This document shows, in pieces, positions 1 through 12,351 of a DNA stretch of 53,939 nt (position 1 is its first letter; the number at the start of each line of letters is the position of its first letter). Origin of the DNA: Ruminobacter sp. (GTDB lineage: Bacteria > Pseudomonadota > Gammaproteobacteria > Enterobacterales > Succinivibrionaceae); NCBI GenBank assembly GCA_017940385.1, contig JAGAYS010000058.1:1-53939 (forward strand), written 5' to 3'. Under the pieces are notes generated by a model. The model saw nothing but the letters and a program-made list of their open reading frames with translations, searched no databases and was not told the DNA's origin. A program made the position numbers and the translations under genes.

Positions 1-914
<914 letters not shown>

Positions 915-936
915 AACCCCGTCAATCGACGGGGTT
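915..936 (-). terminator. Intrinsic terminator for the Sel1-repeat gene
   Basis: AACCCCGTC and GACGGGGTT form a 9-bp stem around a four-base loop, about 28 bases past the stop of the minus-strand gene at 964. On the minus strand the stem is followed by TCTTTATTA. The other side is also T-rich, so it may act in both directions. Confidence 0.8.
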
Positions 937-963
937 TCTGTTCTATTCAGTCATTATCCGTAA

Positions 964-3900
964 TTAGTACAGGATGTTTGACAGAATTCTGATGGCATCG
1001 TCAATATTGCCGTCTGCTCTTCCCTGGGCATACAGGCTACTGATGTAGTAGGTGGCCATTTCATTACCCTTGAGGGCAGCAGACTTGATGTTGCCGAGTG
1101 CCTTGGTAGGGTTCTTAGGACCGCCGATACCATTCATCTGGAGTGCGGCGAAGTTGAAGGTTGCCTTATAGTCACCGGCAGAGTCGGCGAAGTTAAGGTT
1201 TCTGTAGGCTTCTTCCGCATTTACGTTGGTACCGATACCCATGAGATAGAAGATACCAAGGTTGTTGTATGCCTTGAAATACTTCTGGGCTGCAGACTTA
1301 TGCATCCATTCAAATGCCTTCTGGTAATCACCTTCATAGAAGTAGTTCATGGCCAGATGGTACTGAGCCTTGGCATCCGTCGGATTTGGATTTGAAAGCT
1401 TCTTCACCTTTGAATCCGCATCATGAAGGATGTAACGTCCCGGGGTGTTACCGCAGATACGCTTTGCCTTGGTATACACGTCATTGTAGTTCACAACACC
1501 GAGAGAACGAACTTCAGCATAGTAGAAGAGGTTCATCAGTGCAGCGGCACTGAGAAGGGTGGTATTGTGAGTCTGCTTGCCGGTTTCACCCATGAGTACT
1601 GAGTGACCGCAGGTTTCAACTCTCTGAGCAAGAAGAATGTCTCTTGCAAGCTTTGCTTTAGGAGAGGTGACGGTCTTCAGTATTCTGGCTGCGTGAGCAG
1701 GATTCCTTTCGATGCCTCGACCGTACTGGTAGAAGGATGCAAGAATAACCTTGCTGCCGTCACTGAGTTTGTCGGCAGGTACCCTGTTAAGGAGTGCAAA
1801 GATTTCCTTATAGTCACGGGTCTTGTTATCGGCAAGCTTTGTTCTTACAAGTGACTCAATACACTTGCTTGAGCCGAGATTCATACCCTTGGTGTAGAGT
1901 TCCACGGCCTTAGGAATGTTTCTCTTGCCTGAAGCATCGGTTGAGTAGAGGTCACCTGCATGACAGAATGCTTCAGGAATGTTCTTGGCCATACCGATAC
2001 GATAGAATTCCTCAGCCTTATCAATGTTTCTGGAAACACCGTTGCCTGAGGCATAGAGAAGGCCCATTTCAACAGGATACATTTCCTGAATGTCCTTTGG
2101 TGCGTGCAGAATAAGCTTGGAGATTTCCTTTGTATTATTGGTCTTTATGTAGTACTTGAGAAGTGCGTCGTCAACTTCCTGATCGCCCTTGTTGATGTAG
2201 TCATTCAGGTACTTGAGAGCTTCCTTGCTGGTTGACAGGTTGCCAATCAGGGCAAGACCGGCCTTGCGGTTAGCATCCTTCACGTTATGACGGGCCGCGA
2301 ATACATACAGATCCTTTATGGTCTGATCTTCGGAAGTGATGTTAGGAGTGTTCGGATCCTCGTACAGTTTTGCGAGTTCATACGCTGCGGAACCGTTCTT
2401 CTTTGATGCACTTGTAAGGAGACTTGCCGCTTTTCTGAGGTCGGTCTGAACTCCCTTGCCGTTCAGGTACATGATACCGAGCTTGTACTGAGCGTCGGTG
2501 TTGTTCTTTTCAGCTGCGAGACTGAGGAACTGTGCGGCCTTCTGGTAGTTTTGAGGAACCAGGGTTCCGTCGAGATAGAGGTTACCGGCTGCATACATTG
2601 CATCCTGTAAACCGTCCTCGGCAACTTCAATGATGTAGTTTGCACCCTGCTGCTTCTGCTGCTTGGTGTACTTACCCTGCAGGTAAATGGAACCGAGCAT
2701 GTATTTGGCTTCAGGATATCCTGCCTCGGCAGCCTTGGCGAGGAGGGCGTTACCGTTCTTAAGGTCTCGTCTTACGCCCTTCTTACCGCTTATGTAGCGG
2801 GAAGCAAGTTCGTACTGGGCAATAGGGTTGCCGGCATCAGACTGAGCCTTGAGAGTCTTGTAGTCAGCCTTTGCAAGCTGTTCCTTGGTAAGCATCTCGA
2901 TTTCTTCGACAGCTTGTTCTGCTTCAGCCGCTACCTTTTCAGCCTCAGCCTTTTCTGCTGCTGCAAGTTCAGCTTCCATCTTGGCGGCTGCTTCAGCCTT
3001 GGCGATGGCTTCCTGACGTGCGGCTTCCGCTGCTGCTTCAGCCTTGGCTGCTTCAGCCTTGGCAAGTTCTTCGGCCTTTGCAGCCTCTATGCGCGCAGCT
3101 TCTGCTGCCGCTTCAGCCTTGGCGGCTTCGATTCTTGCGAGCTCTTCAGCTCTTTCAGCTTCTTCTCTTGCTGCAGCTTCGGCTTCCTTTGCTGCGGCTT
3201 CGGCTGCGGCCTTTGCAGCCGCTTCAGCTTCAGCATGAGCGAGTTCCTGAGCTCTTTCCGCTTCTTCGGCTTCGCGACGGGCTTCTTCCGCGAGACGGGC
3301 AGCCTCACTGGCGGCTTCTTCCTGTTCCTTGATTTCTTCGGTGTTTGTTGCCAGTTCGATGGAGTCTTCTTCGTTACTTGCAATTGCAATCAGGTCGTCG
3401 GCTTCACTGCTTTCGATGGTGAAGTCAACAGCGTCGATGCCGCTTGAAGGAGCTGAAGACACAAGCTGCAGGTTAGGGGTAACCTTGGAGAGGTTTTCCA
3501 GCTGTTTGTTGATGGATTCCTCACGGGTTGCCAGATATTCGTAAGGAGAGTTGAGAAGTGATTCAAAGTCAAGCAGAATCATACTTTCTTCAACAGTCTT
3601 GAATGAGTTTACTATCTTAAGCTTTTCTTGTGCCTGACGCTGCTTTGCCGCAAGGAGCGGGCTTGAGATGAATATCAGGTCGGCGTTGCGACGGATATCC
3701 AGCGTGTTGAGCAGGGCATATGAAGGCAGACTCAGGTTGACAAGTTTACCGGTGGCGTTTGCGCTGCGGTAGAAGCCTCTTTCAGGATACTGTTTAAGCT
3801 TGCTTTCCACTGCAGCAAGTTCTGAACCGAGAAGCTCAAGCTTGATAGGGGCTCTTGATCTGCTGTTGATTGCCTCGAGAAGCTTAATGTCGTTGGAGTA

Positions 3901-5163
3901 GAGGGCAACGTCGGCGTCTGACATGCGCGGCATGCCGTTCTTCATGATGTTTCTGTAATCATTGAGCTTAGGTGCGGCAACGAAGAGCTTGTCTGAGGTG
4001 CAGCCCGGAATAGGAGCCTGCAGGGTGATTTCAAACACGTCCAGAGGAATCTTGTCGATAATGAGATTGTCGGTAGGCATTACCTTTTCAACTACCGCGT
4101 TGACGCTGAAGCTTTCAGTTGTATTAATCTGACATTCGTAGAAGTTGACGGCGTGGTTTGTGAACATTACCGCCTTTCTTACGGCCTTGTCATAGTTTTC
4201 GGTAATTGTCTGGTATTCACGTTCTCCTGACTTTGGATCCTCATCCGGACTTGGCTTAATGAGAGCCGGAATTGAAATCACGCTTGGAAGTACATGATTG
4301 AGATTTACCAGATCCTGAAGGGTTGAAGCATTGAGTTCCGTAAAGTCATCATTGGTATATATCTGATGATTGTCGGTGATGCTTGACGGAAGCTTCTTGA
4401 TCAGAATGTTGATTTCACGTGACACGAAATTCTTCATTTCGTACGGAGATATTCTGCTGTAGTCATCGGCACCGATAAGATAGCGGCAGACCTTCAGTGA
4501 ATCTACTGGACCATAAAGAGAGCGAATATCCTCTATGGTGTAGTATGCGTTTCTGCTGAAAGCTCTGTATGCCTTGATGGAACGCATGAGTTCCTGTTCT
4601 TCGATGGTGTTTGGCTTGTAGAATGTAAATATGTTCTGGGCAACATCCAGATAATATTTATAGGTTTCAGGAATGGATTTGACATTCAGCTGTTCGGAAA
4701 TGGTTCTGATGCGGCCTCTGATATTGTCAAGCGCACCCTTTGAAAGGTACGGGCTGATGTCGATTTCCAGTATTTCGCTTTCGTTCTTCTTACTTAATTT
4801 GCTTAATTCGGCTTCAATGGCATTGATTTCCTGAAGATCGAAGTCATCGATGTCAGGCTTCTGCTTTTTCTTGTGAAGCTGTTCTTCAAGTTCGGAAACC
4901 TTGATGGCCTTCAGTCTGGCGGTAAGATTTTCCACGTTGCTGAAGTCATCTGATAAAACGGAGTTGTACAGGGCTGCTGCCACTGCAACCGGGTTGTTCT
5001 TCTGATCTTCCTGAACGTGCAGGTTGTCAACGCTCCCTTCTGACGTGTCTTCCTTGCCGTTGAGATAAGCCCATGTGCCTACGCCTATGACGCTGGCGGT
5101 AACTGCCACACCCAATGCGATGGATGCCGGGGAGGTGTTCCCATGTTGTTTGACTGTATTCAT
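964..5163 (-). CDS. Large membrane-anchored Sel1-repeat protein with Ala/Glu coiled coil
   Basis: This is a 1399-residue protein. A hydrophobic segment near residues 16-34 (GVAVTASVIGVGTWAYL) looks like an uncleaved signal anchor, placing the rest in the periplasm. Residues 40-600 match nothing I recognise. Residues 611-754 are a long Ala/Glu/Lys-rich run of AEAAAKAEA type, predicted to be a TolA-like helical rod. From about 760 to the end there are many Sel1 (TPR-like) repeats of the form A-Y-LG-MY--GKGV--D---A, which usually mediate protein contacts. The gene stands alone with its own terminator. A minus-strand TTGACA (5298-5293) followed at a non-ideal distance by TATATA may be its promoter. 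The partner and process are unknown. Confidence 0.85.
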   Translation of the reverse strand: MNTVKQHGNTSPASIALGVAVTASVIGVGTWAYLNGKEDTSEGSVDNLHVQEDQKNNPVAVAAALYNSVLSDDFSNVENLTARLKAIKVSELEEQLHKKKQKPDIDDFDLQEINAIEAELSKLSKKNESEILEIDISPYLSKGALDNIRGRIRTISEQLNVKSIPETYKYYLDVAQNIFTFYKPNTIEEQELMRSIKAYRAFSRNAYYTIEDIRSLYGPVDSLKVCRYLIGADDYSRISPYEMKNFVSREINILIKKLPSSITDNHQIYTNDDFTELNASTLQDLVNLNHVLPSVISIPALIKPSPDEDPKSGEREYQTITENYDKAVRKAVMFTNHAVNFYECQINTTESFSVNAVVEKVMPTDNLIIDKIPLDVFEITLQAPIPGCTSDKLFVAAPKLNDYRNIMKNGMPRMSDADVALYSNDIKLLEAINSRSRAPIKLELLGSELAAVESKLKQYPERGFYRSANATGKLVNLSLPSYALLNTLDIRRNADLIFISSPLLAAKQRQAQEKLKIVNSFKTVEESMILLDFESLLNSPYEYLATREESINKQLENLSKVTPNLQLVSSAPSSGIDAVDFTIESSEADDLIAIASNEEDSIELATNTEEIKEQEEAASEAARLAEEARREAEEAERAQELAHAEAEAAAKAAAEAAAKEAEAAAREEAERAEELARIEAAKAEAAAEAARIEAAKAEELAKAEAAKAEAAAEAARQEAIAKAEAAAKMEAELAAAEKAEAEKVAAEAEQAVEEIEMLTKEQLAKADYKTLKAQSDAGNPIAQYELASRYISGKKGVRRDLKNGNALLAKAAEAGYPEAKYMLGSIYLQGKYTKQQKQQGANYIIEVAEDGLQDAMYAAGNLYLDGTLVPQNYQKAAQFLSLAAEKNNTDAQYKLGIMYLNGKGVQTDLRKAASLLTSASKKNGSAAYELAKLYEDPNTPNITSEDQTIKDLYVFAARHNVKDANRKAGLALIGNLSTSKEALKYLNDYINKGDQEVDDALLKYYIKTNNTKEISKLILHAPKDIQEMYPVEMGLLYASGNGVSRNIDKAEEFYRIGMAKNIPEAFCHAGDLYSTDASGKRNIPKAVELYTKGMNLGSSKCIESLVRTKLADNKTRDYKEIFALLNRVPADKLSDGSKVILASFYQYGRGIERNPAHAARILKTVTSPKAKLARDILLAQRVETCGHSVLMGETGKQTHNTTLLSAAALMNLFYYAEVRSLGVVNYNDVYTKAKRICGNTPGRYILHDADSKVKKLSNPNPTDAKAQYHLAMNYFYEGDYQKAFEWMHKSAAQKYFKAYNNLGIFYLMGIGTNVNAEEAYRNLNFADSAGDYKATFNFAALQMNGIGGPKNPTKALGNIKSAALKGNEMATYYISSLYAQGRADGNIDDAIRILSNILY

Positions 5164-5670
5164 TTTATTTTCGCTCTTAATGTTTAAGTAAGAATGTTGC
5201 CCTGAGCATGTAAAACCCTGTAATACAAGGTATGCATACTATTTTGATTTTAAGTCATTGCCGTGTATATAACAAAGGATACCGGATAATTGTGTCAATA
5301 CATGTAATTTATTTCACAACTATTGTTTATTATCAGCGGTTTCCCTGCCGTGCATTAACCGGTATTATCGGTTTTTTACACTCATCATTAAATTATCCGT
5401 GATAAGTTATGAAGATGGTGCTGGACACGATACGGATATCAGTGATGCTGACGGCCATGACCGGCGTTTTACTGTTTATTTATGTTTTTATGCCTGGAAA
5501 GGGATTTTCGGAGTTCCGGTTCCGATAATTATGTCTCCTCGGTGTTAACAGAAAATCCATTTCCTGTTTTATTTGTTTTTACGGTGATTTCAGGTTCTGA
5601 CGGATATTTTGTTTGTATCGGGTTAATCACATTTAAAAATATTGTTAAGACCGTATCGCCATAAAAACCG
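5164..5670. other. Spacer upstream of the Sel1 gene
   Basis: About 500 bases between the start of the large Sel1 gene and the terminator of the GH13 gene. It holds a possible minus-strand promoter for the Sel1 gene (TTGACA at 5298-5293, TATATA at 5271-5266; the spacing is too long for an ideal promoter). A 39-codon plus-strand frame at 5409-5528 has one hydrophobic stretch but no clear ribosome binding site, and was not called. Confidence 0.4.
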
Positions 5671-5704
5671 ACAGGGGATAGAAATCAGATTTCGTATCCC
5701 CTGT
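5671..5704 (-). terminator. Intrinsic terminator for the GH13 gene
   Basis: ACAGGGGATA pairs with TATCCCCTGT, and inner GAAAT pairs with ATTTC. On the minus strand the stem is followed by CGGTTTTTA. It begins 17 bases past the GH13 stop codon. Confidence 0.85.
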
Positions 5705-5721
5705 ACCCTCAGATAGTTATC

Positions 5722-7452
5722 TTATCTGCAGTTCAGACTGAAGAACGTACCTGAAAGTGAAGGTGCTTCGATTACTCCGGAAGACACGCTGCCTTTACCC
5801 ACAAGCTTGGTAAGGGTGCATGAACCGAGACCGATGCTGCCCCAAATGTCATTGCTGATTGCAATTTCTCTGGTACTTTCACCGATGTTGAGTACATAGA
5901 GCACGCGATCGTTCTGATACTGCTTCAGGTCAATGTACACGCTTTCGTCACTGTAGATGTGGCGGCGGCTACCGTTTGACAGTGACTTGTGTGTGTCACG
6001 CAGATTCAGATATTCGGCAATGTCCTTCTTGAGTGCGAGTTCCTGTGAGTTGAAACCTGAGGCTCTTGCCTGAGTTCTTGAAACGTGGTCGTCACACTGG
6101 TTTACTTCGTAGCACTTTGTTGCAGGCGGCTTTGCGAAGTTTGGCATGTCTTCACCGACTTCGTCACCGTAGAACATGATCATAGGACCAGACATTGCGG
6201 TCATGTAGCTGAATACCGCACGGTGTGCGTTGTAGTATGAGTCACCCTTTCTGCCGTCCTGTTCGTAGCCTGCTCTCTGGAGAAGGTCACCGAATCTTAC
6301 GATGTCATGACCGGAAATATAGTTGGTCATTGAGGCGTGGCTGTCAATGGTGTTAAGCTTGAGAGTTTCTTCGTTGAGGAATGAAACTGGCTTTGCACAG
6401 TCGCCGTTTGACAGGGATTCCTTGGTTGCGAATACACGAATCATGGCGTTTCTTGAAGGAAGGCTGATGGCGCTTTCAAGACTGTCGTTTACGAAGGCAA
6501 CCTTCTGGTAGTCCTTGATGTTGTATGATGCCATCTGGGCCAAAAGGAATGCTGCAGGCTGAACGGTCTGGTTGCCGAGCTTGTATGAATTTGCAGGCTT
6601 GGCTGATTCAGCTTCCATTGCCTTGCGGATTTCCTTCCACTGTTCAGGCTTGATCTGATAGGTCTGGTCAAGTCTGAAACCGTCGATCTTGGCTTCCTTT
6701 ACCCAGTAGGTTGCGATTTCCTTAAGGAAGTCGAGTGACTGGGTGGTATTGAAACATGTACCGTAGGTGAAAATCATGTGGTCAGGATTACCACTGATGT
6801 CTCGGCACTGCTTGTCGGTTACGAGACGGTGGCCTTTAGGGCTGATAGGGTTAACGTTGATCTTTGAGTGACCGAAAGCGGCATCAAAGATTACTCTTAA
6901 GCCGAGAGCGTGCGCCTTGTTAACGAGATCTTTGAGTTCTTCCTTTGTACCGAACTTCGGATCAACTTCGAAATAGTTGGAAGTAAAGTAACCGGTACCG
7001 TCAAGCTTGTAAAGTTCGGCGTCCTGATCCTGAGCAACTTCAGTCTTGAAGATAGGGGTGAGCAGAATGGCGTTCACGCCGGTTGATTTAATGTATGGGA
7101 GGTTATCGATAATGCCTTTTAAATTACCGTCATGCTGGCTTGGTCCCCATGCGTAACCGTAACCCATGGCTCCGCCTTCGCCGTGGATATAGCTTTCAAC
7201 CATGATCTGATACATTCTCATGTTACAGTTCTTTGAAGGACCGTTGAAGCAGCCCAGACCGTCATTTCTGTCTGAGCTGAGATTATTCGGGGTAATTATG
7301 ATAGGGGTTGCCAGAACACTGCGTTTGCATACAACCTCTTTCTGCCAGGCGAAATTACCTGCCGCGTTTGCGGTGCCGTAATCAGAGAGTGCAGTACCAG
7401 CAAATGTGCTTATTGCCAAACTGGTAAGAGTCGCGAGTTTCTTTATATTCAT
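5722..7452 (-). CDS. Secreted GH13 (alpha-amylase family) protein with altered catalytic Glu
   Basis: 576 residues with a signal peptide, probable cleavage near residue 30 (TANA/AG), and ten cysteines, consistent with an exported protein. A GH13 barrel is clear: region I FDAAFGH (D190, H195), region II GFRLD with nucleophile D262, region IV GHD (H382, D383). Region III, which should supply the general acid Glu (as in FLVGEVW), aligns with AFLLAQM, so the residue is Gln306. Wild-type-like hydrolysis is therefore doubtful, and the protein could bind alpha-glucans, or my alignment of strand 5 could be off. Domain C follows from about residue 490. The start is supported by AGAGGAAA upstream of the ATG. 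The gene is transcribed divergently from the PfkB kinase gene. Confidence 0.85.
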   Translation of the reverse strand: MNIKKLATLTSLAISTFAGTALSDYGTANAAGNFAWQKEVVCKRSVLATPIIITPNNLSSDRNDGLGCFNGPSKNCNMRMYQIMVESYIHGEGGAMGYGYAWGPSQHDGNLKGIIDNLPYIKSTGVNAILLTPIFKTEVAQDQDAELYKLDGTGYFTSNYFEVDPKFGTKEELKDLVNKAHALGLRVIFDAAFGHSKINVNPISPKGHRLVTDKQCRDISGNPDHMIFTYGTCFNTTQSLDFLKEIATYWVKEAKIDGFRLDQTYQIKPEQWKEIRKAMEAESAKPANSYKLGNQTVQPAAFLLAQMASYNIKDYQKVAFVNDSLESAISLPSRNAMIRVFATKESLSNGDCAKPVSFLNEETLKLNTIDSHASMTNYISGHDIVRFGDLLQRAGYEQDGRKGDSYYNAHRAVFSYMTAMSGPMIMFYGDEVGEDMPNFAKPPATKCYEVNQCDDHVSRTQARASGFNSQELALKKDIAEYLNLRDTHKSLSNGSRRHIYSDESVYIDLKQYQNDRVLYVLNIGESTREIAISNDIWGSIGLGSCTLTKLVGKGSVSSGVIEAPSLSGTFFSLNCR

Positions 7453-7661
7453 TTATTTATTTCCTCTAGATAAATGTTTCCCTTAAAAATTTAAAGATAT
7501 GGACTTGGATCAGATTCCTCAAACGCATAAACACACTGCCTCCTTGCAGGGAGTTTATCGCATATCCTTTGTGCTCCTCTTCCGTTGTTGTAGTTTATAA
7601 ATTTTATGGGGGAAGAATATGCCGTCACCGTGACAATTCAACAAGAACTCTCACTGATGCT

Positions 7662-7670
7662 ATTATATCA
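7662..7670 (-). promoter_or_regulatory. Extended -10 promoter of the GH13 gene
   Basis: The minus strand reads TGATATAAT, a full extended -10 element, about 210 bases upstream of the GH13 start. No good -35 is visible, which is usual for extended -10 promoters. The same nine bases occur before the MFS-umuD pair. Confidence 0.5.
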
Positions 7671-8011
7671 TCAGGAAACCTGAAAACATAAATTTATTGT
7701 TGAAAAGTTTGATAAAATAAAGGTGAGTATTATAACTTTGTTAATAACGTGTAAATTTTTTATGGGTTTGGTAAATATTGACAGGTAAAAACAAGCCGTA
7801 AGCCATATTTTTAAAGTGTTGCGGGAAATTTTGAATATTGAAAATTTTATAAATTTTTAATTTTTCCTCCGGTTCTGTACCGGTCTCCGGGCGTAACGGC
7901 TAAAAATAATGCACATTAGTGTCCCGGGAAACGTGTTTTCGGGCACTAACTGGAAAAAGCCTGAGTTTACCGGAAAAACCTATGAACTATACGTCAGGTC
8001 TGATGAGAAAT
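7671..8011. other. Divergent intergenic region, GH13 to sugar kinase
   Basis: AT-rich spacer that must hold control elements for both divergent genes. TTGACA at 7778-7783 is the best -35-like sequence for the kinase, but its spacing to CATATT (7804-7809) is 20 bases. A small CCGGT/ACCGG hairpin sits near 7869-7883. The upstream GTG-led extension of the kinase frame from 7919 was not accepted as its start. Confidence 0.35.
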
Positions 8012-8989
8012 ATGAAAAAATACGATGTTACGGCTCTTGGAGAGCTACTGATTGATTTTACCGACGGCGGTGTCAGCGAACGGAACAACATGACCTTTGA
8101 GGCGAATCCCGGAGGGGCTCCGTGCAACGTTCTTTCCATGCTTGCGAGTCTTGGAAACAGAACCGCGTTCATCGGCAAGGTTGGGGATGATTTTTTCGGG
8201 CACATGCTTAAGGAGCGTATTGAAAGCAGAAATATCGATTCCTGCGGTCTTTTTCTGAGTGCATCCGTTCCTACCACGCTGGCTTTTGTCAGAAAGCTTC
8301 CAGACGGTGACAGGGATTTTGCATTCTTCCGCAATCCCGGTGCGGACATGATGCTTACCGCGGATGAGGTCGTGAGTGTAAGACATCTCATCGAGTCTGC
8401 ACGTGTTTTTCACTTCGGCACGCTGTCCATGACCTCCGAACCCGCAGTCACGGCAACAAAAACGGCGGTTGACGCGGCATCAGGCGTCAATGCCCTCATA
8501 TCATTTGATCCCAATTACCGTGCTCCGCTTTGGTCATCTCCCGACAGGGCTTTAAAGGCAATGGAATACGGATTTTCCGTATGTGACGTGCTGAAAATCT
8601 CAGACGATGAGATCGAATTTTTCTGCGGAACATCGGATCTGGAGAAGGGGGCACGCATGCTGGCGGAAAAATATGACATCCCGCTTGTTCTTGCCACCAT
8701 GGGAGCCCGCGGCAGCATGGCTCTCTACGGGGCTCTGACCGTTTTCCGTCCGGGATTCAGAAATCCCGACACATGTGAGACCACGGGAGCAGGGGACACA
8801 TTCTGCGCCTGCGTGCTGGATTTTCTGCTGAGGCATGACATCGGTTCCCTGACTGAGAAAGATTTATCGGAATGTCTTACCTTTGCCAATGCGGCCGCTT
8901 CGATAATTACGACGAGAAAAGGTGCTCTTGCCGTAATGCCGGAAAAGGGAGAGGTTCTGGATTTTCTGAAAAGTCATGCGGGGATGTGA
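8012..8989 (+). CDS. PfkB-family carbohydrate kinase, probably fructokinase
   Basis: 325 residues from the chosen ATG. The start KKYDVTALGELLIDF is typical of the family; a GTG-led extension from 7919 lacks family similarity. PfkB signature 1 is GGAPCNVLSMLASLG, and signature 2 is DTCETTGAGDTF, whose GAGD supplies the anion hole and catalytic Asp. The enzyme phosphorylates a sugar with ATP in the cytoplasm. Fructose is the likeliest substrate given the resemblance to bacterial fructokinases, but ribose, 2-keto-3-deoxygluconate or similar cannot be excluded. Its divergent neighbour is a secreted GH13 protein, so a shared sugar-related role is possible. No terminator was recognised behind it. 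Confidence 0.8.
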   Translation: MKKYDVTALGELLIDFTDGGVSERNNMTFEANPGGAPCNVLSMLASLGNRTAFIGKVGDDFFGHMLKERIESRNIDSCGLFLSASVPTTLAFVRKLPDGDRDFAFFRNPGADMMLTADEVVSVRHLIESARVFHFGTLSMTSEPAVTATKTAVDAASGVNALISFDPNYRAPLWSSPDRALKAMEYGFSVCDVLKISDDEIEFFCGTSDLEKGARMLAEKYDIPLVLATMGARGSMALYGALTVFRPGFRNPDTCETTGAGDTFCACVLDFLLRHDIGSLTEKDLSECLTFANAAASIITTRKGALAVMPEKGEVLDFLKSHAGM

Positions 8990-9200
8990 CTGAAATTCAC
9001 TGACTGTTGCGGAACATGGTAAAAATACACCGCACTTCTCATAACGGATATCGGAAATTATCATTAATTGTGTATAAAAAACAGTCATAATGTAGAATTT
9101 TTAATCAGGGTGAGATGATTTCGGCAGTAAGTGTCTGAGTCGTCTCCGAGTCTTGTTGTGAATTCAGTATTATGTTTTTTATCAAGAGGATTATCCGGTT

Positions 9201-10262
9201 ATGAGAATGCTTAAAAAGATTGCAGGTATTATCTGTGTAAGTATCTGTTTTTCCGCATGCTGCACCGTTCCAGAGGGTGCGGCACCGGCTGACGGTGCCG
9301 TAATTTCACATTGGACCGCAGGTTCAGAAGTGGCAGCCGATCTTGTAAGATACGTCAGGGATGTTTCCGATGAGAACTCACCTAATTTCGTGCCGAAGGA
9401 AGACCGCATTGCCGTGTTCGATCTTGACGGTACTCTGGTGGGAGAAACTTATCCTTCCTACTTTGACTGGGTTCTGTTTACCCACAGAGTTCTTCATGAC
9501 CCGTCATACAAGGCTCCTGCCGACATGAAAAAATTTGCACGTGAACTCGAAAAAGGCTGGAAAACCGGCAAATTACCGAAGGATGCCGAAAAGCGTCACG
9601 CCGTATATTCAACCCTGTCCTACAAGGGCATGACTCCGGATGAACTTAAGGATTATGCCAGAGCATTCAAGAAAACCAGGGCTGAGGGTTTTGACAATCT
9701 CAACCGCGGCGACGCATTTTTCCTGCCTATGGTTTCAATGCTTAAGTATCTGCAGGACAACGGCTTTACCGTTTTTGTGGTCAGCGGAACGGAGCGTAAC
9801 ATCGTTCGCGTGATGATTGAGGACGTTCTTGATATTCCTTCCTACATGGTTCTGGGAACTGACGGCAACATGGTGGCCAGCGGTCAGAAGGGTAAGGACG
9901 GACTTGATTACGTCTATCAGCCTGAAGACAGACTTATCTATGGCGGAAAGCTCATTTCAAAGAATGTTAAGATGAACAAGGTGCCTCTTATCGCCCGTGA
10001 AATCGGTAAGGTGCCGCTGCTTGCTTTCGGCAACAGTTCGGGAGATCTCTCCATGGCCCAGTACATCGTGAACAATGCAAAGTACCCGGCACGCGCGTAC
10101 ATTCTTCTGGGGAATGATTCCTTAAGGGAACACGGCAGCGTTGAAAAGACGGAGTCTCTGAAAAAATACTGTGACGACCACGGTTTCCGTACCATCTCCA
10201 TGAAGGATGACTTTTCCACCGTGTACGGGGAAAACGTAACGCTTTCCGAACCTCAGAAGTAG
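9201..10262 (+). CDS. HAD-superfamily phosphatase, predicted lipoprotein
   Basis: 353 residues. The N-terminus has two basic residues, a hydrophobic stretch and CFSAC at residues 16-20, which reads as a lipobox with lipidated Cys20. HAD motif I is FDLDGTL (D74 nucleophile, D76). Motif II is VVSGTE, and motif IV is GNSSGDLSM. This resembles the phosphoserine-phosphatase-like branch of the HAD family. It would act as a phosphohydrolase anchored in the envelope on the periplasmic side; the substrate is not evident. AAGAGGA lies ten bases before the ATG. It is probably a single gene, ending at a terminator near 10338. Confidence 0.8.
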   Translation: MRMLKKIAGIICVSICFSACCTVPEGAAPADGAVISHWTAGSEVAADLVRYVRDVSDENSPNFVPKEDRIAVFDLDGTLVGETYPSYFDWVLFTHRVLHDPSYKAPADMKKFARELEKGWKTGKLPKDAEKRHAVYSTLSYKGMTPDELKDYARAFKKTRAEGFDNLNRGDAFFLPMVSMLKYLQDNGFTVFVVSGTERNIVRVMIEDVLDIPSYMVLGTDGNMVASGQKGKDGLDYVYQPEDRLIYGGKLISKNVKMNKVPLIAREIGKVPLLAFGNSSGDLSMAQYIVNNAKYPARAYILLGNDSLREHGSVEKTESLKKYCDDHGFRTISMKDDFSTVYGENVTLSEPQK

Positions 10263-10337
10263 CGGACGTATCCTCCGTCGCCATGTCCTCCCCGGAGAAA
10301 TGCCTGGACTTTAGGCGCGGATGCGGAAATGCAGGGA

Positions 10338-10384
10338 AAGGGCATATGACGGTGATGTCATGCGCTCTTTCTTTTTGTCTTTTT
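10338..10384 (+). terminator. Terminator after the HAD lipoprotein gene
   Basis: An imperfect stem pairs AAGGGCATATGAC with GTCATGCGCTCTTT across a short loop, followed by the T-rich TTTCTTTTTGTCTTTTT. It separates the HAD gene from the thiamine operon. Confidence 0.7.
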
Positions 10385-10423
10385 CTCAGCAGTACTGCCG
10401 ATCCCGGATACGGTCATAAAAAT

Positions 10424-10451
10424 TTGAATTTTATGAAAAAGATAGTAAACT
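10424..10451 (+). promoter_or_regulatory. Possible promoter of the thiamine operon
   Basis: TTGAAT (10424-10429) and TAAACT (10446-10451) are separated by 16 bases and lie just ahead of the TPP aptamer. Each matches the consensus only partly, so this is a placement guess guided by the riboswitch position. Confidence 0.4.
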
Positions 10452-10468
10452 AAGTAAAGTTTAATTAC

Positions 10469-12317
<1,849 letters not shown>

Positions 12318-12351
12318 CAGGTAGTTTGTATTTAATGATAACGGTGAAAAC

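Noticed and set aside
2914-3447. 177-residue plus-strand frame, Phe/Cys-rich
   Set aside because: It is antisense to the Ala/Glu-rich coiled coil of the large Sel1 protein; the long open frame is a by-product of that repetitive codon use.
5409-5528. 39-codon plus-strand frame with one hydrophobic stretch
   Set aside because: No convincing ribosome binding site or relatives known; lies in a spacer. Kept only as a remote possibility.
7919-8011. GTG-led N-terminal extension of the PfkB kinase
   Set aside because: The family starts at about KKYDVTALGE; the extension has no similarity and no better ribosome binding site.
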